From positions 46,371,169 through 46,435,168 of the forward strand of contig OX485806.1 of the NCBI GenBank assembly GCA_950295325.1: a stretch of DNA of 64,000 nt. The letters run 5' to 3'. The position numbers and the translations under genes are program-made. The notes under the pieces are model-generated. The model was not told where the DNA came from and did no database searches. It saw nothing but the letters and a program-made list of their open reading frames with translations. Of the stretch, positions 1 to 11,019 are shown in pieces. The DNA comes from Polytrichum commune (lineage: Eukaryota > Streptophyta > Polytrichopsida > Polytrichales > Polytrichaceae). The stretch's first letter is position 1; every line of letters begins with the position of its first letter.

Positions 1-1074
1 CTCTCTTTACCCCTCCACTACTTCATTAATTAACACTCCAACACCTACCCTAATTAATCCCTTCTCTAATCACTACTTAATATCCCAGCCTCCCCTGGTC
101 CATTAGCTCTGCATCTTAAAGTGTATCGGCACTGCCATCCACTAAGCCCCCTTGTCAAACTGAAGTACAAGTAATAGCTCAAATGAAACCCCTTAATCCT
201 ATGTATTCAACTCCCAGCAACAGACATGCCCTCGACCTTGCTGTAGGTTATGGGCTTCGAAGGTCCTGGCTGCGGCCTTCTCACAGCAATAACAACCTCC
301 CGACTGCACCCAACATTTTCCACCATCCAACTAATTCTCCAACTAGCAATGCACAAGCGCCTGACTTCGAGGATGGAACTGGGAGGGATCCTGAATGTGA
401 TTCCAGCAGATAAATCTGTGGCTGCAAATTCCCAGCCAGCAATGTGAATGGAAATCTCTGTCTGGAGGTATCATGCTCTGATTCAGTCTATAGAATGTGG
501 GATGATGCCATACACGCTGAATCCCTTGGAACCACCGAGGTAGTCCAAACACGCAAGCACAGCAGTGAACAAAATTCCAATTTTGTCAGCCGTAGTGTCC
601 CCTCTGCATTTCTACCCTCGCCATCTGTGCAATGAATTCGGTTAATCTCCTCACCTTAGTCTCCCGAGCCCTCCGAATTCAAACTCCCTCTATTCCCAAT
701 CCCCTTAGCATCTCAGCCTGTTAGATTTTAGACGGCCTTCACCCCTGTCTCCCGAGCACTGCTGGAATGCAGTAGCTTGCCTCTTTTTCCTTGCTCTGAG
801 CTCCTCGATTCTACTGCATCCCCTTCGGCCTTACTGGCTTGTGCCTAGATGTTGGCTCCCATCTCCTCTACACGATCGTCTTCTCACCCTCTAGTCGGAA
901 CTGCCTCAGAGCCCCGATCTCACTTCGGAGCCCCCAGCTCCCGGTGCTCGCCTAGCAGACCTGCCGCCATCTCCGAATTCCAGCAAGAGAGTTCCTCTGT
1001 CGCCGTAACTCCTTACTGTCCCAACCGAACGCCCTCTCTCCTCTAATCCCAACCTCCTGAAATTTCTAGGGGTA
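1..1074. other. non-coding flank, no gene seen
   Basis: This stretch is pyrimidine-rich on the plus strand and has only short overlapping ORFs with no recognisable protein. It is the left flank of the solo LTR and continues on the other side of it (from 2985) in a similar C/T-rich style. It could be the interior of an older retroelement, but no motif proves this. Confidence 0.4.
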
Positions 1075-2984
1075 TGTGAGCCCAAAAGGGTGCCCACATT
1101 TAGTCTTAGACCCTTGAAACGTTAGTTGATGCACTTTGAAGTAGCATGTTACTTCACAAAAATATAAAAAGAGTGAAATGTTAGTCTTAGAAGTACCATG
1201 TTGTAAGAGGCTAGGATGTGAGTTGTTATTGTGTTTTTACCTTCGGAAGGATTTGAGTGAATGAGGATAGGTAAGGAGAACTTGGATTGAGTAGTTAGTG
1301 AGTAGGCTAGTACAAATGGATGGAGACAACCAAAGTGACTCAAGAGGCAAGTGCATTCGAATTGGGATGAATGGAGGATCACATGGAGCGCACAAGTGGA
1401 CCACCTCATCATGGCCACTTAATGGGGAAGGCCCAAGGAAGAATGCAAGGTGGAGGATAAGCAAATTCTCAAAGCACCAATCAAATCACGAATTAAGCAT
1501 CGTGGTTTGAATTAAGTGGTGAGCGACGATTTGGGAAAGTAAGGGGAGAAAGTTATGGCGGCGGAAAGCGAAGGAGGCTAAGTTTGGGTTGAAGCATCCC
1601 AAGTTTGGTAAAGTGTGGTAGGTAGAAAGCCAAGGCTAGTTAAATGTTCGAATTAGGATCCTTGTTGATCATTTGAGGGAGGAAGGCTTAGAAGATAGGA
1701 TTGGCGCCTACTAAGTAGGAGGAAATCTCAAGGGCTTATCGTGAGCCTTGAGGGTGCTCACCCCCTCAAGCTTACTATATAATCCCTCATTCTTCCCTCA
1801 CTCATCCTCTCTTTCCTTTGTGCTCCAAGGCACCCCACGAGTTATAAGTGTGGGTGTGGGAAGCCATATTGGAGCACATGTGTGTGCTTAGTTTTTAGTT
1901 TGAGAGCCAAGGCTTGTTAGCCTTGAAGAGGGCTTGACCTCTTGGTAGAATTAGTGTTGACGTGAAGGATTTTAAAGTTAATTCATGATTCCAATTTGTG
2001 GTACTTTAAGTTCATGTTTTGAATACACGTGGTTGCAAGTTCCATGTTTAAGAGTTGAGCACTTGATGTTGTGATGAGTGCAAAAATATACTTGTGTGGA
2101 TTAGTTAGTCTTAGTGAAGTTAGGAAATTTTCTCTCCCCCTCTCCTCTCTAGGATTTTAGGATTTTAGGATTAGAGAAGAATTGTGTGATTAGAAAGGGG
2201 TTGTTAGTAGAATTAGGGAAATTAGGTAGGAAGATTAGTTAAGGGCTTGAATAATTAGTGAGGTAGTTGGGGATTACAACTACAAAGTTGTGGGTTCATG
2301 AAGGAGCTGGGTTCATGAAGGAGCTGGGTTTATGAAGGAGCTGGGTTTGTTTAGTTAGAAAGTAAAGAGCTGGGTTTATGAAGGACCTGGGTTTGTTTAG
2401 TTAGAAGCTAAGGAGCTGGGTTCATGAAGGAGCTGGGTTTATGAAGGAGCTGGGTTTGTTTAGTTAGAAGCTAAGGAGCTGGGTTCATGAAGGAGCTGGG
2501 TTTATGAAGGAGCTGGGTTTGTTTAGTTAGAAGCTAAGAAGCTGGGTTTATGAAGGACCTGGGTTTATGAAGGAGCTAGGTTTATGTAATTAGAAAGTAA
2601 AGAGATGGGTTCATGAAGGAGCTTAGTAGATAGCCTACCTAATTAGCTCATAGACAAGTAGTTAGTTACATTATGCTAGTTAGTGTTATGTGTGGCTTTC
2701 ACAAGTAAATGTATTTGAGATTGACTATAGAGAATAGTGTTTTTTTTAACACTTGCATCCTCTCTTTTAAAATAAACCACGTGCACAACTTAATGGAGAA
2801 TGTGGAGCACTCTCGCGATGGCAAGACAAAGGAAGCAAAGACCAAAGTTAAATCCAAGACCACTTGAAGGGTGAACCTTGCACTATGGACTCATCCAAGT
2901 CCAAATCCAATACCGCGGAGGAATGTGAGCCCAAACCCACTACTCGGACTACGGACGCTTAAGGGTGGGGGGTTTGGCCTCACA
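1075..2984 (+). mobile_element. solo LTR, about 1.9 kb, with 5-bp target duplication
   Basis: The segment begins TGTGAG and ends CTCACA, a perfect 6-bp inverted pair with the TG...CA ends of an LTR. The five bases before it (GGGTA, 1070-1074) repeat directly after it (2985-2989), as expected for a target-site duplication. A TATATAA box lies at 1776-1782, so transcription would run on the plus strand. No primer-binding site or coding sequence is attached on either side, so it is best read as a solo LTR left by LTR-LTR recombination. A minisatellite (2290-2625) lies inside it. The ends and duplication are direct observations; the LTR class is inferred. Confidence 0.75.
2290..2625 (+). repeat. 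17-bp minisatellite in 63-bp higher-order units
   Basis: The basic unit is about GAAGGAGCTGGGTTYAT (17 bp). Units are grouped with a TTTGTTTAGTTAGAAGC spacer into a 63-bp higher-order repeat; the spacer recurs at about 2397, 2460 and 2523, exactly 63 bp apart. One earlier unit is 46 bp, that is, one 17-bp unit shorter. The array sits inside the solo LTR downstream of its TATA box. Confidence 0.85.
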
Positions 2985-4509
2985 GGGTACAGTACCCCCC
3001 TCCTAATACAAACACTCTACTAACCTAGTTCGGTTAATAAAAACCCAGCCTCCCTCCTAAGCCTAAGTTCCATCCCTTCTATTGTTAACTAACTCCTAAT
3101 CTAATTCCATCACCCATCAAGTGTCAAATACTAATACTCAAACTAATAATCAATCCTAACAAAAACTTAATGCATAACTATTTTTTATGGTTTTAAATTC
3201 ATAAGTAGAAATTCAAATCCTAACATTAACAATTTTTAAGCTCAAAAGCACATGTGGGCCTTGACTTTAGGCTCACAATGCGGTGGAGTTCTATGGCACG
3301 AGCTTCCATCCAGGTGCACCGTATTGGATATGCTCGGCCGATAGGGTGTAGATGGAATTTGCATTTCATCTAACATACACAACCTACATACATGTGGAAT
3401 CCACATTTATTTGGATTCACATTTTTGAACTGGATACACATTTTTGTAACTCTTAAGTTTGGCACCTAACTTCACCTACATTTTCTCGGCCAATCAAATA
3501 TTTTGTAAGACATTGTAAGAGCCCACCAGAAGGTGTCCAAAGGCCGTCCCAAGACACCTCCAAAAATATGTAGTGTGGTCACGGATCCTCAAGTGTAGTG
3601 TGAAGCCATATGTGACCAGGCCCTCAATCAAATGCTATTTCAATGGATTTCTATTCATGCGAGTCTTCACACATGATAAAAACAAAATAAGTCAACGGTT
3701 GTGAATATTCGGAATGCCAAGGTCTTTTGATTTTGTGTTAGGCCTACCTCCCAAAGGTGGATTCTTATGTTGTTGTTTGATTTCAATTGATGACGTCAGC
3801 CCTAATTTAATATGAAACCATTTGAAACCTAGAATATAAGATCTTTGATATCAAATACATTCTTCCACGCCTTTAGGTTTCGGTTGTTCCTCGAACTAGG
3901 TTGGGTTATTATCTCCACGGGAATGGGGGCCTTTCCAACAAATTGAATTCAAACTATCTATAAATTCCACGGAAATAAACACTGCTTGTCCTAAAATTAT
4001 CCAACAAAGTCAAAATTTTCTGCTCTCCGCTCACATTACTAAGTTTCCCCCCAAAAGACTACCGAGCAACATGATCCGGAGGCAAATGGGACAAAAATAC
4101 AACAAAGCGATGATAAGGCGAAGGAGACAAAAGAAAAATTCGGGTGATCTGAAGGATTCAAAAGCAAAAAAAATGCAATCTAAAGGAAAGAAGAACACAA
4201 AAAATGTTGAGAAGAGAGGGGGGTGACAATAGAGCTTCATGGGCAAATTCTTCTTCGAAATTCGTAGTTGGCCAACTGCCAACCTAGCTACTATAACACC
4301 AGGGAAACTACTTGCATAGTTGGCTTAGGGGCTTCATGGAGTGTCGTGGGGATAGGTAAGGGCCCCGAGTAGGGGCAATAATGACACAAACGGGGGGAGT
4401 GGAAATGAGGTGGATTTGGCCCCATCAATGTTGGGGGCCGCAACAAATCCAGGGATCAAATCGCCCCAACAAAGTACACAAATTTGCTAGCCCCCGGCAA
4501 TGATGGAGT
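2985..4509. other. non-coding, nothing recognised
   Basis: No coding or RNA gene is visible. The first ~250 bases resemble the C/T-rich flank at 1-1074. The minus-strand reading frame at 4031-4282 has no family resemblance and low complexity. Confidence 0.4.
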
Positions 4510-4622
4510 GTGGGCTATGAGTAGGGGGTTGCACATCCATAGTGCAAATTAACTCGGGCAGGTATGGAATGTGGGCTATGGACAGGGGTTGCACATCCAC
4601 GGTGGAGATGAGCTCAGGTAAC
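4510..4622 (+). repeat. tandem duplication, two units of about 60 bp
   Basis: Two adjacent copies share GTGGGCTATG, then a G-run, then TTGCACATCCA and AACTCGGGCAGG / AGCTCAGGTAA. They differ at several positions, so the duplication is not recent. Confidence 0.6.
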
Positions 4623-5194
4623 TAGGATTTGGGACTTTGGCGAGGGACATGCCCAAAAATTGTCATCTCCAAACCTTTATGTTCACCATCCCTGTCATCC
4701 CCGTCCCTGTCTCCCTCGCTTTCGGTTCTTATTTCTTGCCTTCCATTTCCTTCGCCTCCATGTTGTTTTTTAAAACTCTTGTGTGCTTCACCTTGAGATC
4801 CCATCCACTCGGCAATCCTATGAGTGAGGCATGGCATTCTTGGCGGTGTGACAGAGAGTGCATGCAAGGGCCAAAGGAGTTCTAATCATGGTGGTGTTTG
4901 GAGATTGTAGGATGCATCCTCTTGTTCTAGGCAGCTCTATCAAGAGATGGGTCGCTCTTGCAGCGCAGGTTCCAACGCATTTATGAGCACATTCACTATT
5001 GCAGCGAGGTGTCAACTAATGGGATCAAATCATGGGATCCTGAAGTAATATGAGGCTTCACAAAATCTATCAAATCCAACACCTTAGAAAGATTGCACTA
5101 GTGTGAGGGGTGACCCATGTTGCTTGCATTTCTAGCAGCTGGGATTTTGCATGCAACCACCATTTTAGAGTTGCATTCGTTGGGGATGAACTGG

Positions 5195-6125
5195 GATGGA
5201 TGTGGCAAGGTTGTTAGTTTCATGAGTCAATGTTTTTTCCCTCGGTTATGGGGAAAGCGATGTGGCAAGCTTCCTTGATCTCTACATGTTCTTGATCTTC
5301 CCATAAATTGCACTCTTAGCAAGACTAAATACAAAATGAATACGATTATGATGTAGCACCGCCTCTGATTTTTGTGGTCGTGCAGAGTTATTTTCCGCTA
5401 TGTAGTCTGCATTTTGCATATCAGGCATAATTCATCGTGGTGTTCATTGTTGATGTGAACCATGTGGTAGTGACGGTGGGTTGCTCATGGGATTATTGGT
5501 TGTGTGAAGAATAGCTTATATTTGTATTTCTCCTTCACTCACATATTTCGTCGGTGTGGCCCTCGTCCAATGTAGGACTTGAATGTGCAGGCTACATGGA
5601 AGAGGAGGCTTGGGAGTAACAACAAGGAAAACAAGAACATGTGAATGTCATATGGTTGGCCATGTAATGGAAGCCAAGCCGTGGCCTTCCATTTGGCAGT
5701 GTTAAGGACGAAGTTATTTTGGAGGCTTGGTGATGTTGTTTTTTGGTGTTTTTGTTTGTCTTGGTTGAATGCACACTATTGTTGTGTTTGTCTTGGCTCA
5801 TAATTTTGGTTTCTATATGTAGTTCATTGTTGTGTTGATCCTGCAAAGCGCCCGATTCAATGCTCCTGGTTTTTCCATCATTTGTTGGCTTGGTAGTGAC
5901 ATCGTGGCTTATTAGATGTGTAGGTCTTTATGTTGTTGCTATAAAATGGCTTTGTTTTTAGATGTGGAGGGAAAACGTGTGGTTTCCAGGTACCACTCTG
6001 TTGGTTGGCTAAACTTTGTTGCCAAACCCGTTTTTTCACAATCCATGTTTATTATGAAACATAGAATTGCTCATCGTGCAGAATGTACTTAAGAAACTCA
6101 TTCTATGGTAATAAAATGTGTAAAC
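5195..6125 (+). repeat. copy 1 of a dispersed block, probably CACTA non-coding sequence
   Basis: This block is clearly homologous, in the same orientation, to 14870-15410, which lies directly downstream of the CACTA transposase remains. Shared landmarks are ATCGTGGTGTTCATTGTTGA, then CACATATTTCG, then GAATGTGCAGGCT followed by GTGGAAGAGGAGG, then GACATCGTGGCTTATT and GTACTTAAGAAACTCATTC. Its first ~100 bases also recur near 7890-7990. It is probably part of another CACTA copy, but no CACTA terminus was identified, so the assignment is inference. Confidence 0.55.
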
Positions 6126-6371
6126 ATATTTTCACAAATGATTGAAATTTGGCGCCTAATCCATTTGGCGGGGTACCCTTGTAGAGGGGGTTTGTTTATA
6201 TATTTCCGCATAATTATAATTGCCTCATGGTGTCATTGGAGATGCAATTGTTGGAGTCTGGGAAGTGCAAGGTGAGGTTGACAAAGACCTATTTGCAACC
6301 AGAGTCTTTATTGTACTATTCCAAAATGTGGTTGTGTTGTGAATTGAAGCTAAACGAATTTTTTAGAGATC

Positions 6372-6640
6372 TAACATCCCAAAAAGGGACCAATATATGA
6401 AACCTCCTTCCCACTAAGATCTTCATGTAATTTATGCTTTTGTGCAAAAACATAATCCGCCTAGGTCCTCTACAACAAAAACATGTGTTTCATTTACTAC
6501 ATTCTTGTATGGCAGCCCAAAGTTGGGCCAATATGTGACACCTTCTTCCATCTAAGTATTTTGAGTTATTTATGTTTTTTTTGCAAAAACATAATCCGCC
6601 TAGATCTTCTTTAACATCCAACTTGTGTTTGATTTATGGT
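6372..6640 (+). repeat. tandem duplication of about 135-145 bp
   Basis: Two diverged copies (about 6372-6500 and 6508-6640) share GCAAAAACATAATCCGCCTA, a preceding CTAAG-TTT-ATTTATG segment and a following TGTGTTTCATTTA / TGTGTTTGATTTA. No coding content is apparent. Confidence 0.55.
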
Positions 6641-8420
6641 GCCACCAATAAAAATGTATCGGCAAATTTGGTTTTTTAAAAAAAAAATTATGTATAATCT
6701 ATCACGATTCTAGTGGGTTCTTTGCAAGAAAAAAATGTTGTAGAGGTTGATACACACGGTTGCTTTGACTCAGTGTTTGGATGCAATGCATTGCATAATA
6801 TGAACGGGAGCATTATTTGGGCAGGCCATCTGATTGGTTGTCCACATATTATCGACACAATAGTTCATGGTGGATTGGAGTTTGGGATTCACATATTGCT
6901 GCTTAGAAGCGAGGGAGCGTCCTTCATGATGGACATCTTGCTAGTCAGGTAAGTAAGGCAAGAAATAATGTAGTATTGCAATTTGTTCTTCACAAAATAT
7001 GATGAATGAAATGCATGCATGAACACGATGGTCCTGATGATATTGAGCAACCTTTATGAACCTTTCCGTGTTTGTCCAAAGTTTTCTTTTGACTCCTCAA
7101 TCTATGCTTCACAGCTTGGGCTATTTCATCTCCATGGTCATATATGATGTTCACCAAGTGACAGAGGCAATGATGTCTTCCTACAGTTGAGCTTGATTTG
7201 TGAGGTGCATGAAAAAACCCATGCTCATTTTTTTTGGCAGTCGAGGTTTTCGTAGTCCATTATTTTTTTGTAGTAAGGTCGATTTTGCAATTTTGCATTT
7301 GTGCATGTGGGAGGAATATCTTGATAGATTGTACATCTCCACATCTTCATTAGTTCATTTTCTATAAAAGAATTGTTGTTAAAATTACTTACTAGTTATC
7401 AAAATGTGTAATTATTATGTGTTCAACAGGCTAGAAGTGCTTAGTTATGTCATTGCCTCGATTCTAACACCTATGTTTTTTTCTCACAAAGTGGGAAATT
7501 GTAACCTAGGAAATGAACACTAATGATATTATTTGAAGGATTCAAGTTGCAACTAATAGGTTGCAAGACATAGAAAGCCAACGCCCATCACTTTCCCCTT
7601 GGGATTGCCTTAATCTTCGTATGGATTTGATATTTTTATGGATTTTTTTGGGTGAAAATGTTTATTATGGGTGTTTTTGTCCTAGTGAGCAACACATACA
7701 AATACTCTTTTGTGATGTACCTATTGTCAAGGAGATATCATTGGAAAGATCTCATATCTAACCACATGTTGTAGCAACTTCAAATTTGATCAATATGCAC
7801 CCATGCACATGCACTTAGTGCATAATGATGCATGTTGCGTTTATTGTTCAATGTGAATTAACATCTAGACGCATGAAGCAATGTAGTAGTAGTAGGATGT
7901 GGCAAGGCTATTTGCTATGTTTTGTCTTTCGGTTTTGGAGAAAGCGATGTAATTGGTTTCATTGATCTCAACATGATCTCATAATTTGGTCCATTGCAGA
8001 GTGGGAACAACATCCCAACCAAATGTGATTTTGAGTAATAATGAATTTCCTCGGCTCCATGTGAAAATGAGGCCACACAGTTGAAATTATAGGTGACATC
8101 CCTTCCCTTGCGATGCCAATTTTGAAGAAACTCTACGTACTGATGTTGCACATGAACATTGTTTGGCCAATAGTGAATGCAACGGTGGAAATCATATGTC
8201 AATGGAGGATACAACAATTCGTTTGTGTAGGTCCATCACAAAAGGAGATGTAGTGAGGTGTAAGATTGAAGCACTAGAGATTTGAGTGGTTCAGAGTTGA
8301 GAAAGATATATAAACATGGAGGATGAACCTATAACTCAACTACCACAAAATTATCCACACCCCATTAAGGCAAGAGATTAAAATTGCAAAAAAGTTGAAA
8401 AATGTGCAAGTAGGAATGAA
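6641..8420. other. non-coding, nothing recognised except a short repeat
   Basis: The only structure noted is 7890-7990, which matches about 5200-5300 (GGAGAAAGCGATGT and TTGATCTC landmarks). The 79-residue frame at 6713-6952 has no recognised domain. Confidence 0.35.
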
Positions 8421-8423
8421 TTG

Positions 8424-8729
8424 TGTAGGTACAGGTGCTCGTACAATCTTTGTGAAGGTCGAAGGCGGCCCTACAAGAGTACCATAGTTGCACGGCACCT
8501 AAGGCATCGAACCAAGCATGGTGCCCAGAGAAGAAGGACATAAGTAAAAAAATTCCTACACCATGGCTGAGAGGGTGGTTTGAGGAAATGCTTATCCACT
8601 ATTTTTGATTTGCAAGTACTCTTGTGTAGAAACGTTAATTAATTTATTTATTTTTCTAAATCAAGGTGACAACTATGACTCCTCAGACAAGGAATGGGAC
8701 CAACACATTGGGAGACATGCTAAAGCACC
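8424..8729 (+). pseudogene. CACTA transposase, N-terminal remnant upstream of the LTR insertion
   Basis: The frame from 8424 to about 8542 reads CRYRCSYNLCEGRRRPY, followed by a stretch ending HLRHRTKH. This Cys/His-rich, basic stretch resembles the small zinc-binding N-terminus of many plant CACTA TNP2-type proteins. An acidic stretch (about 8664-8729, DSSDKEWDQ) follows and is cut by the LTR element starting at 8730. A similar acidic context resumes after it, at about 11100. The link to the CACTA gene rests on position and composition rather than a strong motif. Confidence 0.4.
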
Positions 8730-9699
8730 TGTCGCAACCTTTGCTAGCCCCCCTTGACCATCCTGCCAATTTTCATTCCTAGCAAAGGTTACGAGCGCTA
8801 ACCCTTGCATTCCGCCATGCTAATGGTTAGCTCCTCTCACTCCGGATCTTATAGTTCATAAGAAGGAACCAACCCTCCTACTTTGCTTTCAAGACTCACC
8901 CTTTAATCGGTAACCCATTCCTTGATGTGGACTTCCATTGATGGAAGTCCAATCCCATGTTGATCATCGCGTTGCCGGAGCAACACTACAACAACCCAAA
9001 CCATACTAGGCAACTATGGCCTCACATTGGGCCAATGCCTATGGAGGCCGTGCCGTTCGGCCTCGGGTGGGTGAGGCCACACCACCTCACCCATATAAGC
9101 CTCTAGGACTCTACGCGGGGCCCCTACCCCACCGTCAAGAAACCTTTTGTCTCTCTACCAAGAGTTGGGGCCAAGTAGACATTTTCCCTTAGCTGCTGGG
9201 CCTGGAAGCCCCTAGCAGCTTCAGACCATCATAACTTCCTTGTATGATGTCTGATAGTAACAACCAACCACTTGATCTTCATCTACGCTTCACGTACATG
9301 TTGATGTACTCCTCACTTACCCCATTCAGGCAATAATTGAGGAAGTTATGCCTCTTCGAACCTTGTCAGTCCCGGGAATCACTCCCAGGCACTGCTGTAC
9401 CAGGGTGCTGTCCCGGGACAGCGGCCCACTCAATTGGGCATAACTCTTAGCTCACACCTCCGATTGAGGTGATCTTGAGCATTCTAGAATCATCACGCCA
9501 TGAACTACGCATAGCTTATGGCCCTACCCTCGTGCCTCCTAGTCTCCGTGGGTGGGAGGCGTTCCCAACGCCCGGGGCCCTCACCCACACTAGGATCACT
9601 TGGGCCCTCTCACCAACAGCGCCACAAGTCCCGGGTTACTCCGGGGTCCCCCTTTTGCCCATGGTGTTTTGGGCACTCCTCATGGAGAGGTGCGCGACA
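8730..9699 (-). repeat. LTR copy, family A (3' LTR of the miniature element)
   Basis: About 970 bp, homologous over nearly its full length to 9889-10862, 21653-22602, 17518-18449 (inverted) and 26907-27842 (inverted). Shared landmarks include TGATCATCGCGTTGCCGGAG and TTGGGGCCAAGTAGACATTT. Confidence 0.75.
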
Positions 9700-9888
9700 A
9701 CACCTCTTGGCCTTAACGAGCAAGTGGCTGAAATAGCACTAGACGAGGGGGTTGGGATGGAAATGATGGTAAGGAATGCTTTTGCGCGTGTAGACGTCAT
9801 TCGCATGCACATCTCTAGATAGTTGCTCTTCTACTAGCATTCCAGACGGGTCACCTATGGACCATCAGATGTTTGGGCGCCAAGATTT

Positions 9889-10862
9889 TGTCGTAACCCT
9901 TACTAGCCCCCTCAACAATCTTACCCATTTTCATTCCTAGCAAAGGTTACGAGCGCTAACCCTTCGCATTTCGCCATGCTAATGATAAGCTCCTGCTACC
10001 CTGGACCTTATAGTTCATAGGAGGGGAACCAACCCTCCTACTTTGCTTTTGGGACTCACCCTTTAATTCGTAACCAATTTTTAGATGTGGACTTCCATCC
10101 ATGGAAGTCCAATCTTATGTTGATCATCACGTTGCCGGAGCAACACTATAACAATCCAAACCATATTATGCAATTATGGCCTCACATTGGGCCAAAGCCC
10201 ATGGAAGCCGTGCCTTTCAGCCTCGGGTGGGTGAGGCCACACCACCTCATCCATATAAGCCTCTAGAATTCTACGCGAGGCCCTTATCCCACTGTCAAGA
10301 AACCTTTTGTCCCTCTACCAAGAGTTGGGGCCACGTAGACATTTTCCCTTAGCCGTTGGGCCTAGAAGCCCTCGGCAGCTTCAGACCATCATAACTTCCT
10401 TGTATGATCTCTGATGCTAACAAGTGACCACTCTATCTTCATCTACGCTTCACGTCAATATTGTTGGACTCTTCATTTGCCCCATTTGGGCAAGTATTGA
10501 GGAATTTATGCCAGTTCAAACCTTGGCAGTCCCGGGAGCCACTCCCAGGCCACTGTTGTACCAGGGCATTGTCCCGGGAGAATGCCCGACTCAAATTGCC
10601 ATAAATCTTAGCTTACACCTCCGATTGAGGTGGTTTTGAGCATTCTAGAATTAACACGGCATAAGCTACCCATAGCTCATGGCCTTACCCTCGTGCCTCC
10701 TAGTGTCTGTGGGTGTGAGGCATTCTCAACGCCCGGGGCCCTCACCCACACTAGGATCACTTGGGCCCTCTCACCAACGGCGTCACAAGTCCCGAGTGTC
10801 ACTCCAGGGTCCCCCTAGTGCCCATGGTGTTTTGGGCACTCCTCATGGAGCGGTGCGCAACA
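9889..10862 (-). repeat. LTR copy, family A (5' LTR of the miniature element)
   Basis: About 974 bp, the partner of 8730-9699. On the minus strand its end, ...GGTTACGACA, is followed four bases later by TTGGCGCCC, a candidate primer-binding site. Confidence 0.7.
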
Positions 10863-11019
10863 TATTGGGTTGGGGTTAATAATATAAAGGTGCATAGAAA
10901 TGATGAAGAGATTTCTGCTTCTCAAACATGCCACTTGCTTGGCTCCGCATGTGACATGGATATGCATTCCAATTACACTTCAAGCCTAGGAACAAATTCC
11001 TCCAAGTCGGGTGACTACG

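Larger units (their letters stand above)
8730..10862 (-). mobile_element. miniature LTR element (LTR - 189-bp interior - LTR), TRIM-like
   Basis: Two direct ~970-bp repeats (8730-9699 and 9889-10862) enclose only 189 bp (9700-9888). Read on the minus strand each repeat starts TGTCGCGCACC or TGTTGCGCACC and ends GGTTGCGACA or similar. On the minus strand the interior begins four bases after the 5' LTR with TTGGCGCCCAAAC, which may be a primer-binding site. It ends with the purine-rich AAGGCCAAGAGGTG before the second LTR. There is no gag or pol, so this is either a terminal-repeat element in miniature or a retroelement that lost its interior. It lies inside the CACTA coding remains. No clean target duplication was seen. 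Confidence 0.6.

Noticed and set aside
9469-9822. 117-residue plus-strand frame in the LTR region
   Set aside because: It lies inside an LTR on the opposite strand and similar frames in other copies are broken; read as LTR sequence.
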